From Bradyrhizobium jicamae (GTDB taxonomy: Bacteria; Pseudomonadota; Alphaproteobacteria; Rhizobiales; Xanthobacteraceae), in the NCBI RefSeq assembly GCF_018130215.1, contig NZ_JAFCKQ010000023.1, positions 1 through 64,000 on the forward strand: DNA of 64,000 bases, read 5' to 3'. The stretch's first letter is position 1. Each line of letters starts with the position of its first letter. Under the pieces are notes generated by a model, which saw only the letters and a program-made list of their open reading frames with translations, was not told the DNA's origin and did no database searches. Below are positions 1-8,357 of the stretch, one piece after another. Made by a program: the position numbers and the translations under genes.

Positions 1-26
1 TCGTTTCGCCGCTCTGTGATCGGAGG

Positions 27-133
27 GCGCAGGGAAAGCCGGGTGCCGATCGCACCCATGGGCCCCGTGCAATGTAGCAAGCACGGGGGTAGGACCACAG
101 GTGTAACCGGGAACAACCCGGCTTTCCCTGCGC
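27..133. other. Candidate structured RNA or dispersed repeat element
   Basis: A perfect 18-bp inverted repeat (27-44 with 116-133) closes a 71-nt interior that holds a second perfect hairpin, 63-70 with 81-88 (8 bp). A third short hairpin, 41-46 with 52-57, shares bases with the 5' arm of the long stem, so the element has two mutually exclusive folds. A further stem with a one-base bulge lies at about 186-215. I have the impression of similar elements recurring in Bradyrhizobium intergenic DNA, but I cannot check this. No gene is convincing in 1-708; an 85-codon frame at 135-392 runs through the structured DNA and looks fortuitous. Confidence 0.5.
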
Positions 134-412
134 GATGGGTTACGGCTTATACGTGCTCTCCCCGGTGAGACTGGGCTTTTTTGTCACCGTCTCGCGAAGA
201 TGCTTTCGCATCTCGCGGGAGACACCTGCCACTAGGGCGTCAGGCCTGCACGATTTCGCCGTCCGCTATCCGCCGCGACCGTCAATCGCGACATCAGCGT
301 CCACCGCATCCCACCACAACGTTCGTGACGATCGCGAAGCGCCCCTCGAGCGGGTGAGACGGGAAATTCTATACATTGATTTCACCTACTGATAAACCGA
401 AATATTTTTACG

Positions 413-479
413 AAGGGGGCTTGACGGATTTGGGACTGATTTGCCCGTCGGGCCAGGCGCGCGAGAGGGTTCGCTGTGA
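413..479. repeat. Direct repeat, copy 1 (50-bp identical core)
   Basis: Bases 430-479 are identical to 3509-3558. The similarity extends left to about 413 with two mismatches and one single-base gap. The core contains a short palindrome (GCCCGTCGGGC). The two copies lie in the same orientation about 3.08 kb apart and bracket exactly two genes. Confidence 0.85.
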
Positions 480-708
480 GAGGCTCCTGAAGCACCTTGC
501 CTAGCGGTCGCGATGTCCGCTCGGGCGTTGAGCACTCCACGATGGCAGGGGACTGACGCCCGCTTGTGACCCAAAGCCGGCATCGGTAGCATTTCTTCGA
601 TGGAGACCGTGTATCGTCGTGGCGATGTGATAGGATTTCCTAATTCGTAAGAGGGGTCAGAAAGCTTTTCACGACAGGTCCAGGCTTCCGGCGGTGTTGG
701 AGTTGGAT

Positions 709-2037
709 ATGGCCGATTTCATTATGCCCCATACGCAATATGCGCGCAGCGGCGACGTCAATATTGCCTATCAGGTGGCCGGGGACGGACCAGTTGACAT
801 TCTCGTCGTGCCCGGCTCGATCTCCCACCTCGAGGTGGTGCATGAGTTGCCGTGCATCAGCAGCAACTTTCAGCACCTGACGCACTTCGCCCGCGTCATA
901 AGCTTCGACAAGCGCGGTCAGGGACTGTCCGATCGTGTGTCGGGAGTGCCGTCGCTGGAAGAGCGAATGGACGACGTTCGCGCCGTGCTTGATGCGGTCG
1001 GATCCCGCAAGACGGTGCTGTTGGGGCTTTCGGAAGGCTGTCCGATGAGCCTGCTCTTTTCGGCCACGCATCCGGATCGTGTTTCCCACCTGGTGCTGGT
1101 CGGCGGCTTCATGCGAGCGGGCTACTCGGTCCCGGCAGCCCAGTTCGAGGCTTATGTCGACAAGGTGGTCGCAAACTGGGGCTCAGGACAAATGATGAAG
1201 CGCGTCGTCGGTCTGGCGGACGACTCCCAGGATCAGCTTGCAGCGCTCGGCAAGTTCGAGCGGATGAGCTGCAGCCCCGGTGCATTCAAGGCGATCATGG
1301 TGATGAACCGGCTCATCGACGTGACGTCGATCCTGCAGAGCGTGCGGGTGCCAACCCTCGTGCTCCACAGCCGGGCCGATGCCGTGGTGCCCGTAGCGGA
1401 GGGGCGGAAACTGGCGACTGCAATTCCCGGCGCGAGATACATCGAGTATGAGGATCATCCGCACGGTCTCTTCTTTACGCCCGAAGGCGAAGCAGTGATC
1501 GGCGACATCGAGGAATTTGTCACCGGTCACCGGCCTGACACGGGAGAAGACGTCGATCGCGTGCTGGCGACCGTCCTGTTCACCGATATCGTCAACTCCA
1601 CGACGAGGGCGATCCAGATCGGTGACCGCCGCTGGCGCGAGCTGCTCGATTCCCATGACCGCGTGGCAGCGCAGGTCATCGAGCGGCATCGGGGGAAACT
1701 GGTGAAGAACACCGGGGATGGAATCCTGGCGACGTTCGATGGCCCTGGGCGCGGTGTTCGCTGCGCCCTCGCGCTCGGCGAAGCTGCGCGGCAGCTCGGT
1801 CTGCCCGTGCGCGCCGGACTGCATACGGGCGAGATCGAGATGCGCGGCAGTGACGTCGGCGGAATAGCCGTTCACGTCGCCGCACGCGTGATGGGGCAGT
1901 CGGGTGCCAATGAAGTATTCGTGTCACGCGTCGTGACGGACCTGGTCGCGGGAGCCGGATTGAAATTTGCGGGTCGCGGCTCGTTCGATCTCAAGGGCAT
2001 CCCGGGATCCTGGGATTTGTTCGCTGCCGTCCAATAG
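709..2037 (+). CDS. Alpha/beta-hydrolase fused to class III adenylate/guanylate cyclase domain
   Basis: This 442-residue protein has two enzymes in one chain. The N-terminal part (about residues 10-265) is an alpha/beta hydrolase with the nucleophile elbow GLSEG (Ser about 108). The C-terminal part (about 280-440) is a class III nucleotide cyclase: FTDIVNST supplies the first metal aspartate (about 293) and NTGDG the second (about 337). By family the product would be cyclic AMP, but the substrate-selecting residues cannot be assigned by eye. It has no membrane segment, so it should be cytosolic. A GTG at 694 is possible, but the ATG at 709 has GGAG six bases upstream and is preferred. The hydrolase half may sense or process a small ligand; that is inference. 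Confidence 0.88.
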   Translation: MADFIMPHTQYARSGDVNIAYQVAGDGPVDILVVPGSISHLEVVHELPCISSNFQHLTHFARVISFDKRGQGLSDRVSGVPSLEERMDDVRAVLDAVGSRKTVLLGLSEGCPMSLLFSATHPDRVSHLVLVGGFMRAGYSVPAAQFEAYVDKVVANWGSGQMMKRVVGLADDSQDQLAALGKFERMSCSPGAFKAIMVMNRLIDVTSILQSVRVPTLVLHSRADAVVPVAEGRKLATAIPGARYIEYEDHPHGLFFTPEGEAVIGDIEEFVTGHRPDTGEDVDRVLATVLFTDIVNSTTRAIQIGDRRWRELLDSHDRVAAQVIERHRGKLVKNTGDGILATFDGPGRGVRCALALGEAARQLGLPVRAGLHTGEIEMRGSDVGGIAVHVAARVMGQSGANEVFVSRVVTDLVAGAGLKFAGRGSFDLKGIPGSWDLFAAVQ

Positions 2038-2141
2038 GCTTTTGCTTTGGCATCCCGGCACGGCAATTTCAGATGAATTTCTCTTCGTTGCGCTCAACCC
2101 CTGCCCGCAAGCGATAAAAGGGCACCTTTCGCGAGGCTCAC

Positions 2142-3476
2142 ATGGGCATATCCCCGCCACACGATACCTCGGCTTATTTCAAGGGTCTGGCGCAGGCCGG
2201 CCGGCAAATCAAGGCGGCGGCAAGGTGGGCGGGGTTCGCGCTCGTCGCCGCGCTTGTCGCTGCAAGTTTGAACTCCACGTTTGGAGGTACACCGGCCGCA
2301 CAGAGCTTTTCCCAACCGGGCCTTCAGCGGGTTGGTGACTATCTACGTCAAGAGGTCGCGATCGGTAAAATTCCCGGCGCGATCCTGTTGATCCAGCAGC
2401 ACGGAAAACCCGCCTATTATGAAAAATTCGGCCTGCGCGATGTCACAACCAAGGTACCGATGACGGATGACACCATCTTTCGGTACTATTCGATGTCGAA
2501 GCCGATCACGTCGGTTGCCGCGCTGATGCTGGTCGACGACGGCAAGCTGTCGCTCGATGATCCCCTCTCCAAATACATTCCGGCCTTTGCCGATGTAAAG
2601 GTCGGCGTGGAAAAGCCCGGCGAGACCGGAAAGCCGGAGTTTGCGCTGGAGCCGCTCGAGCGTCCGATCACCATACTCGATCTGATGCGACAGACTTCCG
2701 GTATCACCTACGGATTTTACGGCGACGGCCCCGTGCAAAAACTCTACCGGCAGGCCGACCTTTACAGCGGCGATTTTGACAACGCCGAGTTCGCTGCGCG
2801 CCTGGCGAACCTGCCGCTCGCCGAGCAGCCCGGCACGACGTGGACCTACAGCCATTCGGTCGATGTGCTCGGGAGGGTGATCGAGGTGGCTTCGGGACAA
2901 TCGCTGTTTCAGTTCGAGAAGGAACGGCTACTGGATCCGCTCGGCATGAGCCATACCGCGTTCTTTGTCGCGGACGAGGCCAAGCGCCCGCTGGTTGCCC
3001 AGTTCCTGCCGGATGATCTGATAGAGCCGCCCATCGCCGGAATCAGGGACCCGATGTTGCACAGGCGCTGGGAATCCGGTGGCGCCGGCATGGTCGGGAC
3101 GACCGGCGACTACGCACGCTTCGTGCAGATGCTCCTGAATGGCGGCACACTTGACGGGCGACGCTATCTGAAGCCGGAGACGGTGGCGCTGATGACGTCG
3201 GACCAAGTCGGCCCCGGGAGCGGAATCGCGCCCTCCAGCATCTATTTTCTGGCCGTCCATGCCGGATTCGGATTGGGCGTCGCCGTGCTCACATCGCCGC
3301 AGCCGAAGAGGCCCTGGCCGCCGGGCGTCTATGGATGGGATGGCGTGGCCGGCACCTTTTTCTTTGTTGACCCGAACGACGATCTATTCGTGCTCTGCAT
3401 GATGCAGTCACCGTCGCAGCGCGGGCGGATCGAGACTGAGTTGGCGCCGCTGATTTTCGATGCGATGGTGAGGTAG
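2142..3476 (+). CDS. Beta-lactamase-family serine hydrolase, exported or membrane-anchored
   Basis: A 444-residue protein of the class C beta-lactamase / penicillin-binding-protein fold (Pfam Beta-lactamase). The SxxK catalytic tetrad is SMSK at residues 117-120, in the context YYSMSKPITS. The second motif is Tyr-Ser-His where many members have Tyr-x-Asn. A C-terminal GWDGVAGTFFFVDP stretch is typical of the esterase-like branch. Residues about 27-42 are a hydrophobic export or anchor segment after a basic stretch. The physiological substrate is unknown; esterase, peptidase or beta-lactamase activity are all possible. It follows the cyclase fusion by 104 bp on the same strand, and both genes sit between the 50-bp direct repeats. 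Confidence 0.85.
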   Translation: MGISPPHDTSAYFKGLAQAGRQIKAAARWAGFALVAALVAASLNSTFGGTPAAQSFSQPGLQRVGDYLRQEVAIGKIPGAILLIQQHGKPAYYEKFGLRDVTTKVPMTDDTIFRYYSMSKPITSVAALMLVDDGKLSLDDPLSKYIPAFADVKVGVEKPGETGKPEFALEPLERPITILDLMRQTSGITYGFYGDGPVQKLYRQADLYSGDFDNAEFAARLANLPLAEQPGTTWTYSHSVDVLGRVIEVASGQSLFQFEKERLLDPLGMSHTAFFVADEAKRPLVAQFLPDDLIEPPIAGIRDPMLHRRWESGGAGMVGTTGDYARFVQMLLNGGTLDGRRYLKPETVALMTSDQVGPGSGIAPSSIYFLAVHAGFGLGVAVLTSPQPKRPWPPGVYGWDGVAGTFFFVDPNDDLFVLCMMQSPSQRGRIETELAPLIFDAMVR

Positions 3477-3490
3477 GCTGCCAAAACCGG

Positions 3491-3558
3491 AAGGGGACTT
3501 GATGGATATTGGGACTGATTTGCCCGTCGGGCCAGGCGCGCGAGAGGGTTCGCTGTGA
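3491..3558. repeat. Direct repeat, copy 2
   Basis: Second copy of the repeat at 413-479, with the identical 50-bp core at 3509-3558, starting 32 bp after the beta-lactamase-family stop codon. The rest of the gap (3559-3784) has no convincing gene; a short hairpin-rich stretch around 3690-3750 is the only other structure I see. Confidence 0.85.
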
Positions 3559-3784
3559 CGGGCCTGTCGTGACGTTCATGGCTGCGGTCCCACGCACGCC
3601 CGATCTCCAGGGCGGGACCGGGCCCTACAGGCACGGTCGGTGACGCCATCCGTGGCGGTCAAGGCGCTCCTGCAACCCGGACATCGTCAGAGAGCCTCAT
3701 GCCCGAAGGCCCGAGCGGGCGTTTCAACGCTCTCGAACCGGGCCTTCCGAGTTGACAGCAGTTTGCGGAGCGCCAAATGACGCG

Positions 3785-4162
3785 TCAGGTCTTGTTTCGA
3801 TTTTTACTCGCGCCCCTCAGGTCCCTGGCTGGGGTTAGCTTCGCCGGATCGCTCATTTGCACACAGGTCAACAGGTCGACATAGCTGCCTTCTCCGAGAA
3901 GAGTCGCTTCCTTCTCGCAGTGGTCACGTACTGGGTCTGAATATGTCGACCAGACAGCGTCAAGCCGTTGTTTCGCCTCATTCTCGTCGCGCATGCAATC
4001 ATCAAAGGGTTGGACAACAGAGATGCCGACCTCTTTTTCTGCGGCCACAGAATCCTTGCAGGTTTTTTCGACATTGATGACCGGTGTACGATCTGCCACT
4101 TGTGTCACCAACGGACTCCCAAATTGACTGAACAGTACGATTGATATGAACGCGACAATCAT
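3785..4162 (-). CDS. Small exported cysteine-containing protein of unknown function
   Basis: A 125-residue protein starting with a short hydrophobic stretch (MIVAFISIVLFSQFG) that looks like a signal peptide or anchor. The body is charged and has four cysteines (contexts TCKD, DCMRD, HCEKE, TCVQ) that could form two disulfides in the periplasm. I do not recognise a named domain. It is isolated, with about 460 bp between its start and the channel gene on the other strand. Confidence 0.65.
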   Translation of the reverse strand: MIVAFISIVLFSQFGSPLVTQVADRTPVINVEKTCKDSVAAEKEVGISVVQPFDDCMRDENEAKQRLDAVWSTYSDPVRDHCEKEATLLGEGSYVDLLTCVQMSDPAKLTPARDLRGASKNRNKT

Positions 4163-4202
4163 CGGCTCCTCCCGCGATCACCGAATTGAGGGTTGAAGGC
4201 TG

Positions 4203-4281
4203 TAGCGCGAACTCGCGCTAGGCTTCGGCAAAATCCAGATGCGACGCTGGAGCCCAGGCGTAGTAGCGAGATGGTCGCTAC
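4203..4281. other. Pair of short hairpins in intergenic DNA
   Basis: The gap 4163-4620 holds two small perfect hairpins: 4203-4209 with 4214-4220, and 4263-4269 with 4275-4281 (7-bp arms each). Their arms share a TAGCG sequence, which suggests a degenerate repeated unit. No T-tract follows, so a terminator role is doubtful. Confidence 0.4.
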
Positions 4282-4414
4282 ACCGGCGGAAGCAGACGCA
4301 ATTCTCTCGCCAGTTCCTGCGTCTCCATTATGAATGGTACAAATTCTGTTTCTCAGTACATCAGGCGACCAGGTAAATCGAAGTCCATACTCACGGGCAA
4401 AGGAGTCAACTTTG

Positions 4415-4428
4415 TTGATCTAGATCAA
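4415..4428. promoter_or_regulatory. Perfect FNR/FixK2-type box
   Basis: TTGATCTAGATCAA is a perfect 14-bp palindrome matching the FNR/CRP-family anaerobic box (TTGAT-N4-ATCAA). It lies 193 bp before the preferred start of the two-pore channel gene and about 250 bp before the divergent exported-protein gene. Thirteen of its 14 bases are identical to the box before napE at 27121. Which gene it serves is inference; the channel is the better guess if its transcript has a long leader. Confidence 0.7.
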
Positions 4429-4620
4429 TAAGAAACGATCGTTTGGTCAAATTATCCCATCGTACCCACTTCGTAGACACTACGGGTTGATATGGGTGTG
4501 CGATTGCCGGTGGCCTCGACCACCGCCTTGTTTTTTTGATCACCACCTGCAGGCCCTGTTTGGCAGACCGGCATGGGCGCCGCCCTACCCGGCTCGCATC
4601 TCCAACGGAAGAGGATCCGG

Positions 4621-6096
4621 GTGTACTCTCAGACAACTCGGATGGCTACGAAGCCCCTGGCCAAGGCGCGCGGGCTTCGACGGAAATATGGCGATCATCT
4701 GCTTACGGCGCTGGCCCTGGTGCTTGCGCTCTACATGTTCGTATTTGCCCCGCTTCACGCGATGGGCTTCTTCGTATTTCACGGCTTCATCACTTTCGCC
4801 TTGTTCGGAATCATTGGTGCGATGGTGCAAATCGCAGACCGGCCGACGGCGCTCTACACGATGGCGATCGGGCTTGGTGCCAATGGCGCCGTTCTATTTC
4901 TGCATCTGTTTTATCCGCCATGGCCATACAATCTCTACATCATGGCGGCTGCTTGGCTCGGGATCTCGATCGCGTTCGGGGAGGTGGTCGCGGAGGCCGT
5001 TTTTCGAAGGGGCCGCGTCACCTACCATCGCATCATCGGCGCGATTCTGCTGTACCTGCTGATCGCGCTCGCTTTTGCGACGCTATACATATTTGTCGGC
5101 ATGCTGATTCCTGACGCCTTCAAGGGAATAACGTTCGCGGACGATTGGGGCGTTGGCAGCGCGGCTGTTTATTTAAGCTTGGTCACGCTGACGTCGACGG
5201 GCTACGGCGACATCGTTGCCGTGCATCCGATCGCGCGAAGCCTGTGCAACATCGAAAGCATAATTGGCCAGCTTTATCCGGCGACCTTGCTGGCGCGGCT
5301 TGTCACGCTTGAACTAAGTCAGAGCAGTCTTGCCGAGAAGACAGTGGCCGTTCCTTCTAATGCTCCAGGAAGTCCCGCAACGAACAGCGCAGCGCGCGGC
5401 GGCGTGACGCCGAGCTTCGTCGACGGCATACGACAGCTCCGCCGAGACCATGGCGACTGGCTGCTCACGTTGCTGGCCGGACTGCTCGCGCTCTATATGT
5501 TCGTATTTGCATCTCTGCATTCATCAGGCGTCTTCGAGTTTCACGGATTCACGATTGTCACGCTATTCGCCATGATCGCCGCCATGCTCGTCATTTCCGA
5601 CCATCGGGTCGCGCTTGCGATCATGTCGGTCGGCGTCATCGCCAACGTTGCGGTCCTGGTGCTGCGCCTGCTTTACAAGCCATCGGTATTCAATATCGTC
5701 GCGATGTCTGGTGGCTGGCTTGCGATCGCGATCGCCCTCGGGGCGGTGGTCGCGAATGCCGTGTTCGAGCGGGGCCGCGTCACGTATCACCGCATCATTG
5801 GCGCGATCCTGCTCTATCTCCTGATCGGACTAGGCTTTGGGACGCTGTTTGTCTTTCTTGGGCTGTCCTTTCCGGATGCGTTCAAGGGAATTAGTTTTGC
5901 CGACGACTCGGCCCTTGCGAGCTCGGTCTATTATCTGAGTTTCGTCACGCTCACATCCACCGGTTTTGGCGACATCATCCCTGTGCATCCGTTGGCGCGC
6001 AGCCTGTGCAACATGGAGAGCGTGGTCGGTCAGCTCTTCCCCGCCACGCTGTTGGCAAGGCTCGTTGCACTCGAACTGAGAGACCAAGGCCCGTAG
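4621..6096 (+). CDS. Tandem-duplicated (two-pore) potassium-channel-like membrane protein
   Basis: A 491-residue membrane protein made of two homologous halves with a period of about 254 residues. Each half has about five hydrophobic helices, then a pore loop and a final helix. The filters are TSTGYGDI (GYG at about 194-196) and TSTGFGDI (about 448-450), each followed by a VHPxARSLCNxES motif. The segment RVTYHRIIGAILLYLLI recurs exactly before each pore. Neither half shows a row of arginines in the fourth helix, so voltage sensing looks unlikely. A hydrophilic linker rich in Ala, Ser and Pro (about 235-280) joins them. By family this is a K+ channel of the Ion_trans_2 group. GTG at 4621 is chosen because GGAAGAGG lies six bases upstream; ATG 4642 is the alternative. 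An FNR/FixK box lies upstream. Confidence 0.85.
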   Translation: MYSQTTRMATKPLAKARGLRRKYGDHLLTALALVLALYMFVFAPLHAMGFFVFHGFITFALFGIIGAMVQIADRPTALYTMAIGLGANGAVLFLHLFYPPWPYNLYIMAAAWLGISIAFGEVVAEAVFRRGRVTYHRIIGAILLYLLIALAFATLYIFVGMLIPDAFKGITFADDWGVGSAAVYLSLVTLTSTGYGDIVAVHPIARSLCNIESIIGQLYPATLLARLVTLELSQSSLAEKTVAVPSNAPGSPATNSAARGGVTPSFVDGIRQLRRDHGDWLLTLLAGLLALYMFVFASLHSSGVFEFHGFTIVTLFAMIAAMLVISDHRVALAIMSVGVIANVAVLVLRLLYKPSVFNIVAMSGGWLAIAIALGAVVANAVFERGRVTYHRIIGAILLYLLIGLGFGTLFVFLGLSFPDAFKGISFADDSALASSVYYLSFVTLTSTGFGDIIPVHPLARSLCNMESVVGQLFPATLLARLVALELRDQGP

Positions 6097-6248
6097 GTGA
6101 CTCTCCGAGCCACGATGTCAGCAGCGACGTCATATCCGAAGCCAAGCAAGGATGCCTGGCGCATTCCGGGCTCGGCGGGCCCTTCCCGCCTTGCGCCCCA
6201 GGCGCTAAGTTCGCGTGCTTGCCCCGATTGGTTCGTCGGAGATTGCCG

Positions 6249-7199
6249 ATGCGCGTGGTGACTTCGGATCTGCAGGAGGCGATTGCGGCGGTCAGCCGTG
6301 TCTATTGCCCCCACGACGTCAAGGTGCTCGAGAGCAATCGCGGCATCGACGCCGTGCTGGAGTCGTCGGGCGCCGCCGGCCGCCAAATCGTCACGCTGCG
6401 CTATGCCGCTCCCGTCAAGATCGACGCCGGTAGCTTTGAGAACCTGTTGCTGTTCATGACCTGCGTGGATGGTGCCGCCGAGGCGACACAGGGAAGGCAC
6501 TCGGTCCAGTGGGGGACGGGACGGACGTTGCCGCTGTCGCCGAACGTTCCCAGCCGACTCACTTTCGACCGCCGCTTCTGGCAGAGCTCGATCCGGCTCG
6601 ACAAGGACTTCGTGGAGACACTCTGCTCCCGCCTCATCAACAGGCCTCTCGACGTGCCGCTGCGGTTTCTCCTTGCGCCCTTCAGTGCAGAGCTGGAAGC
6701 GGCCTGGCGGCAGTCGCTGCAGACGATTCGCAGTTGCGACGGCGACGGGCTTGCCCTGGCAACGCATGCATGGAAGCACTTCGAGGAATTTCTCGGCACC
6801 CTGATCCTCGAGACGCACCCGCACAACTTCTCCGACGTGCTGAAAAAAGAATCGTCCGCGGCCGATCCGCGTCTGGTTCGGGAAGCCGAGCACCTGATGC
6901 GGACCGGCGGCCCATCCGTCACGGTCAGCGAAGTGGCGCACATGCTGCGGGTAAGCCTCCGCAGTCTCGAGCTCGGCTTTCGCGATGCGCGGCAGATGAC
7001 CCCGACCCAGGCGCACCGCCAGATCCGGTTGAATGCCGCGCGCGAGGCCTTTCTCAATCCCACCCCGTCAACGTCGGTCACATCGGTTGCGCTGTCGTGC
7101 GGCTTTCCGCATCTCGCCCGCTTCAGCAACTACTACCGGCTGACGTTCGGCGAGCCGCCGAACAAGACGCTGCGGCGCTGCCGAGGCGGCGCGGCCTGA
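6249..7199 (+). CDS. AraC-family transcriptional regulator
   Basis: A 316-residue regulator. Residues about 10-190 resemble the AraC-binding-like sensor domain, and about 215-310 form the double helix-turn-helix of the AraC/XylS family, with the conserved SVALSCGFPHLARFSNYYRLTFGEPP region near the end. The ligand is unknown. An upstream in-frame ATG at 6006 overlaps the channel gene and is unlikely; ATG 6249 leaves a 152-bp leader. The next gene on the same strand, a tandem monooxygenase-fold protein, starts 131 bp downstream and is a plausible target. Confidence 0.85.
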   Translation: MRVVTSDLQEAIAAVSRVYCPHDVKVLESNRGIDAVLESSGAAGRQIVTLRYAAPVKIDAGSFENLLLFMTCVDGAAEATQGRHSVQWGTGRTLPLSPNVPSRLTFDRRFWQSSIRLDKDFVETLCSRLINRPLDVPLRFLLAPFSAELEAAWRQSLQTIRSCDGDGLALATHAWKHFEEFLGTLILETHPHNFSDVLKKESSAADPRLVREAEHLMRTGGPSVTVSEVAHMLRVSLRSLELGFRDARQMTPTQAHRQIRLNAAREAFLNPTPSTSVTSVALSCGFPHLARFSNYYRLTFGEPPNKTLRRCRGGAA

Positions 7200-7330
7200 C
7201 GAACGACAGCGGCCGGAAAAAAGCATTTCGGAAATCGGATAGCGCTGCGCATTACGGATAGTGCGCCGCGCTGGCGTGCGCAAAGTCCTGCCAGGCCTCC
7301 GCAACGGAGGTGTCCAGCAGGAAGGAAACG

Positions 7331-8056
7331 ATGATGTCGTCCCAGGATCGCATTCCACAAACGCTCACGACCATGGAAGCGGCCTTCACGCTGCATGAGA
7401 GCAGGGAACTGCAGGAAGAATTCTGGCGTCACCAGGAACGCATGGGACCGATCGCCGCCGCATCGCCCGGCTTCGTCGCGGTGATCGGCGGGCCGATCCA
7501 GCGTTCGCGCTGGCTCTATTTCTCCGGAAAGTGGCAGACGCCCCAGCTCATGGACAAGTGGCAATCCGACTCGAAACACAAGCCCATGCAGGACGCGGCC
7601 CATTCGCGCTGGTTCTCGTCGGTCTATCTTCGGAAATGGCGACTGCCGGCCGACAACGAGGCCCTCACCGGCCCGCTGCTGCTCGAACTGGCCATTGCCC
7701 GGCGCGATCCGCTCGAGCAGGCCGGGATCGACCGGATCCTGGACGAGATGGTCGATCCATCGCTGAAGCTGCACGGTGCGCTGAGATTCGAAACCTTGAC
7801 CGGCGAGTTCGAGACGCAGCCCTACCAGTTCGTCGGACCGGTTCAGGAATTTCCCGCCCTTGCACCGGTCCGCTATCTCCTGATCACGCACTGGGCCGAC
7901 AGCGACGCGCTGCAGGGCTGGTTGGGGACCGGCATCGTCCAGCAGCTCTCGGGCTATGGGGATGTTTCCACCACGGTTTCAGTTCCGATCAGGCATGACC
8001 CCGGCGAGCGCAAATATCTGAGGCCGGACGGCTTGCAGCGCGACGCCGTTCATTAG
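7331..8056 (+). CDS. Protein with two antibiotic-biosynthesis-monooxygenase-like (dimeric alpha/beta barrel) halves
   Basis: A 241-residue soluble protein. The N-terminal half (about 10-105) carries the pattern of the ABM / dimeric alpha+beta barrel fold: EFWRHQERMG, then PGFVAVIGG, RSRWLYFSGKWQ and a late helix HKPMQDAAHSRWFS. The C-terminal half (about 115-235) has a weaker version ending in YLLITHWADSDALQGWL. Members of this fold include small monooxygenases and haem-degrading enzymes, but no catalytic set can be named here. AGGAAGGA precedes two adjacent ATGs (7331, 7334). The upstream AraC gene may control it. Confidence 0.65.
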   Translation: MMSSQDRIPQTLTTMEAAFTLHESRELQEEFWRHQERMGPIAAASPGFVAVIGGPIQRSRWLYFSGKWQTPQLMDKWQSDSKHKPMQDAAHSRWFSSVYLRKWRLPADNEALTGPLLLELAIARRDPLEQAGIDRILDEMVDPSLKLHGALRFETLTGEFETQPYQFVGPVQEFPALAPVRYLLITHWADSDALQGWLGTGIVQQLSGYGDVSTTVSVPIRHDPGERKYLRPDGLQRDAVH

Positions 8057-8082
8057 TTTGCATGCGGCGCAAGAAGGTTGCG

Positions 8083-8121
8083 CGGGCAGGTGCCCAGGGC
8101 GAACTGCCCTGAGCCTGCCCG
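8083..8121. terminator. Possible terminator hairpin after the ABM-like gene
   Basis: An 8-bp GC-rich stem (8083-8090 with 8114-8121) encloses a second 6-bp stem (8095-8100 with 8106-8111) starting 27 bp after the stop codon. No strong T-run follows, so it could equally be a stabilising 3' end. The rest of 8122-8357 has no supported gene; a frame with one hydrophobic stretch around 8225-8290 lacks a credible start. Confidence 0.4.
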
Positions 8122-8357
8122 GCGTGGAACGCGCTGGTGGTCTCAACGTGGGCAGGAAGCTGCCGCGAACCTGGTGGGTTCAACCACGGTTGGAGGGATC
8201 ACGAACGACAACGACATCAAGCAGGACGTCGGCGCCATCACTCTTGCACCTGTCATCACATTGACGGTGGCTATTGTCGTGATGGTCATGAGCGGACACC
8301 GAGCCGCACCGGCTCCGTCAGCTCACTTCGGGTGCCGGGCGGGCCTGGGCAGCCCGC

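Noticed and set aside
135..392. An 85-codon frame just after the structured element
   Set aside because: It covers part of the element's hairpins, has no ribosome-binding site and encodes no recognisable protein.
413..3558. Insertion-sequence or composite-transposon reading of the direct repeats
   Set aside because: The repeats are only about 65 bp, have no terminal inverted repeats, and no transposase lies between them.
4406..4636. A 76-codon minus-strand frame overlapping the FNR/FixK box
   Set aside because: It would place the perfect box inside its own coding end and has no ribosome-binding site or domain.
7331..8056. IsdG-like haem oxygenase call for the tandem ABM protein
   Set aside because: The Asn/Trp/His set seen in the 58755-59090 protein is not found in either half.
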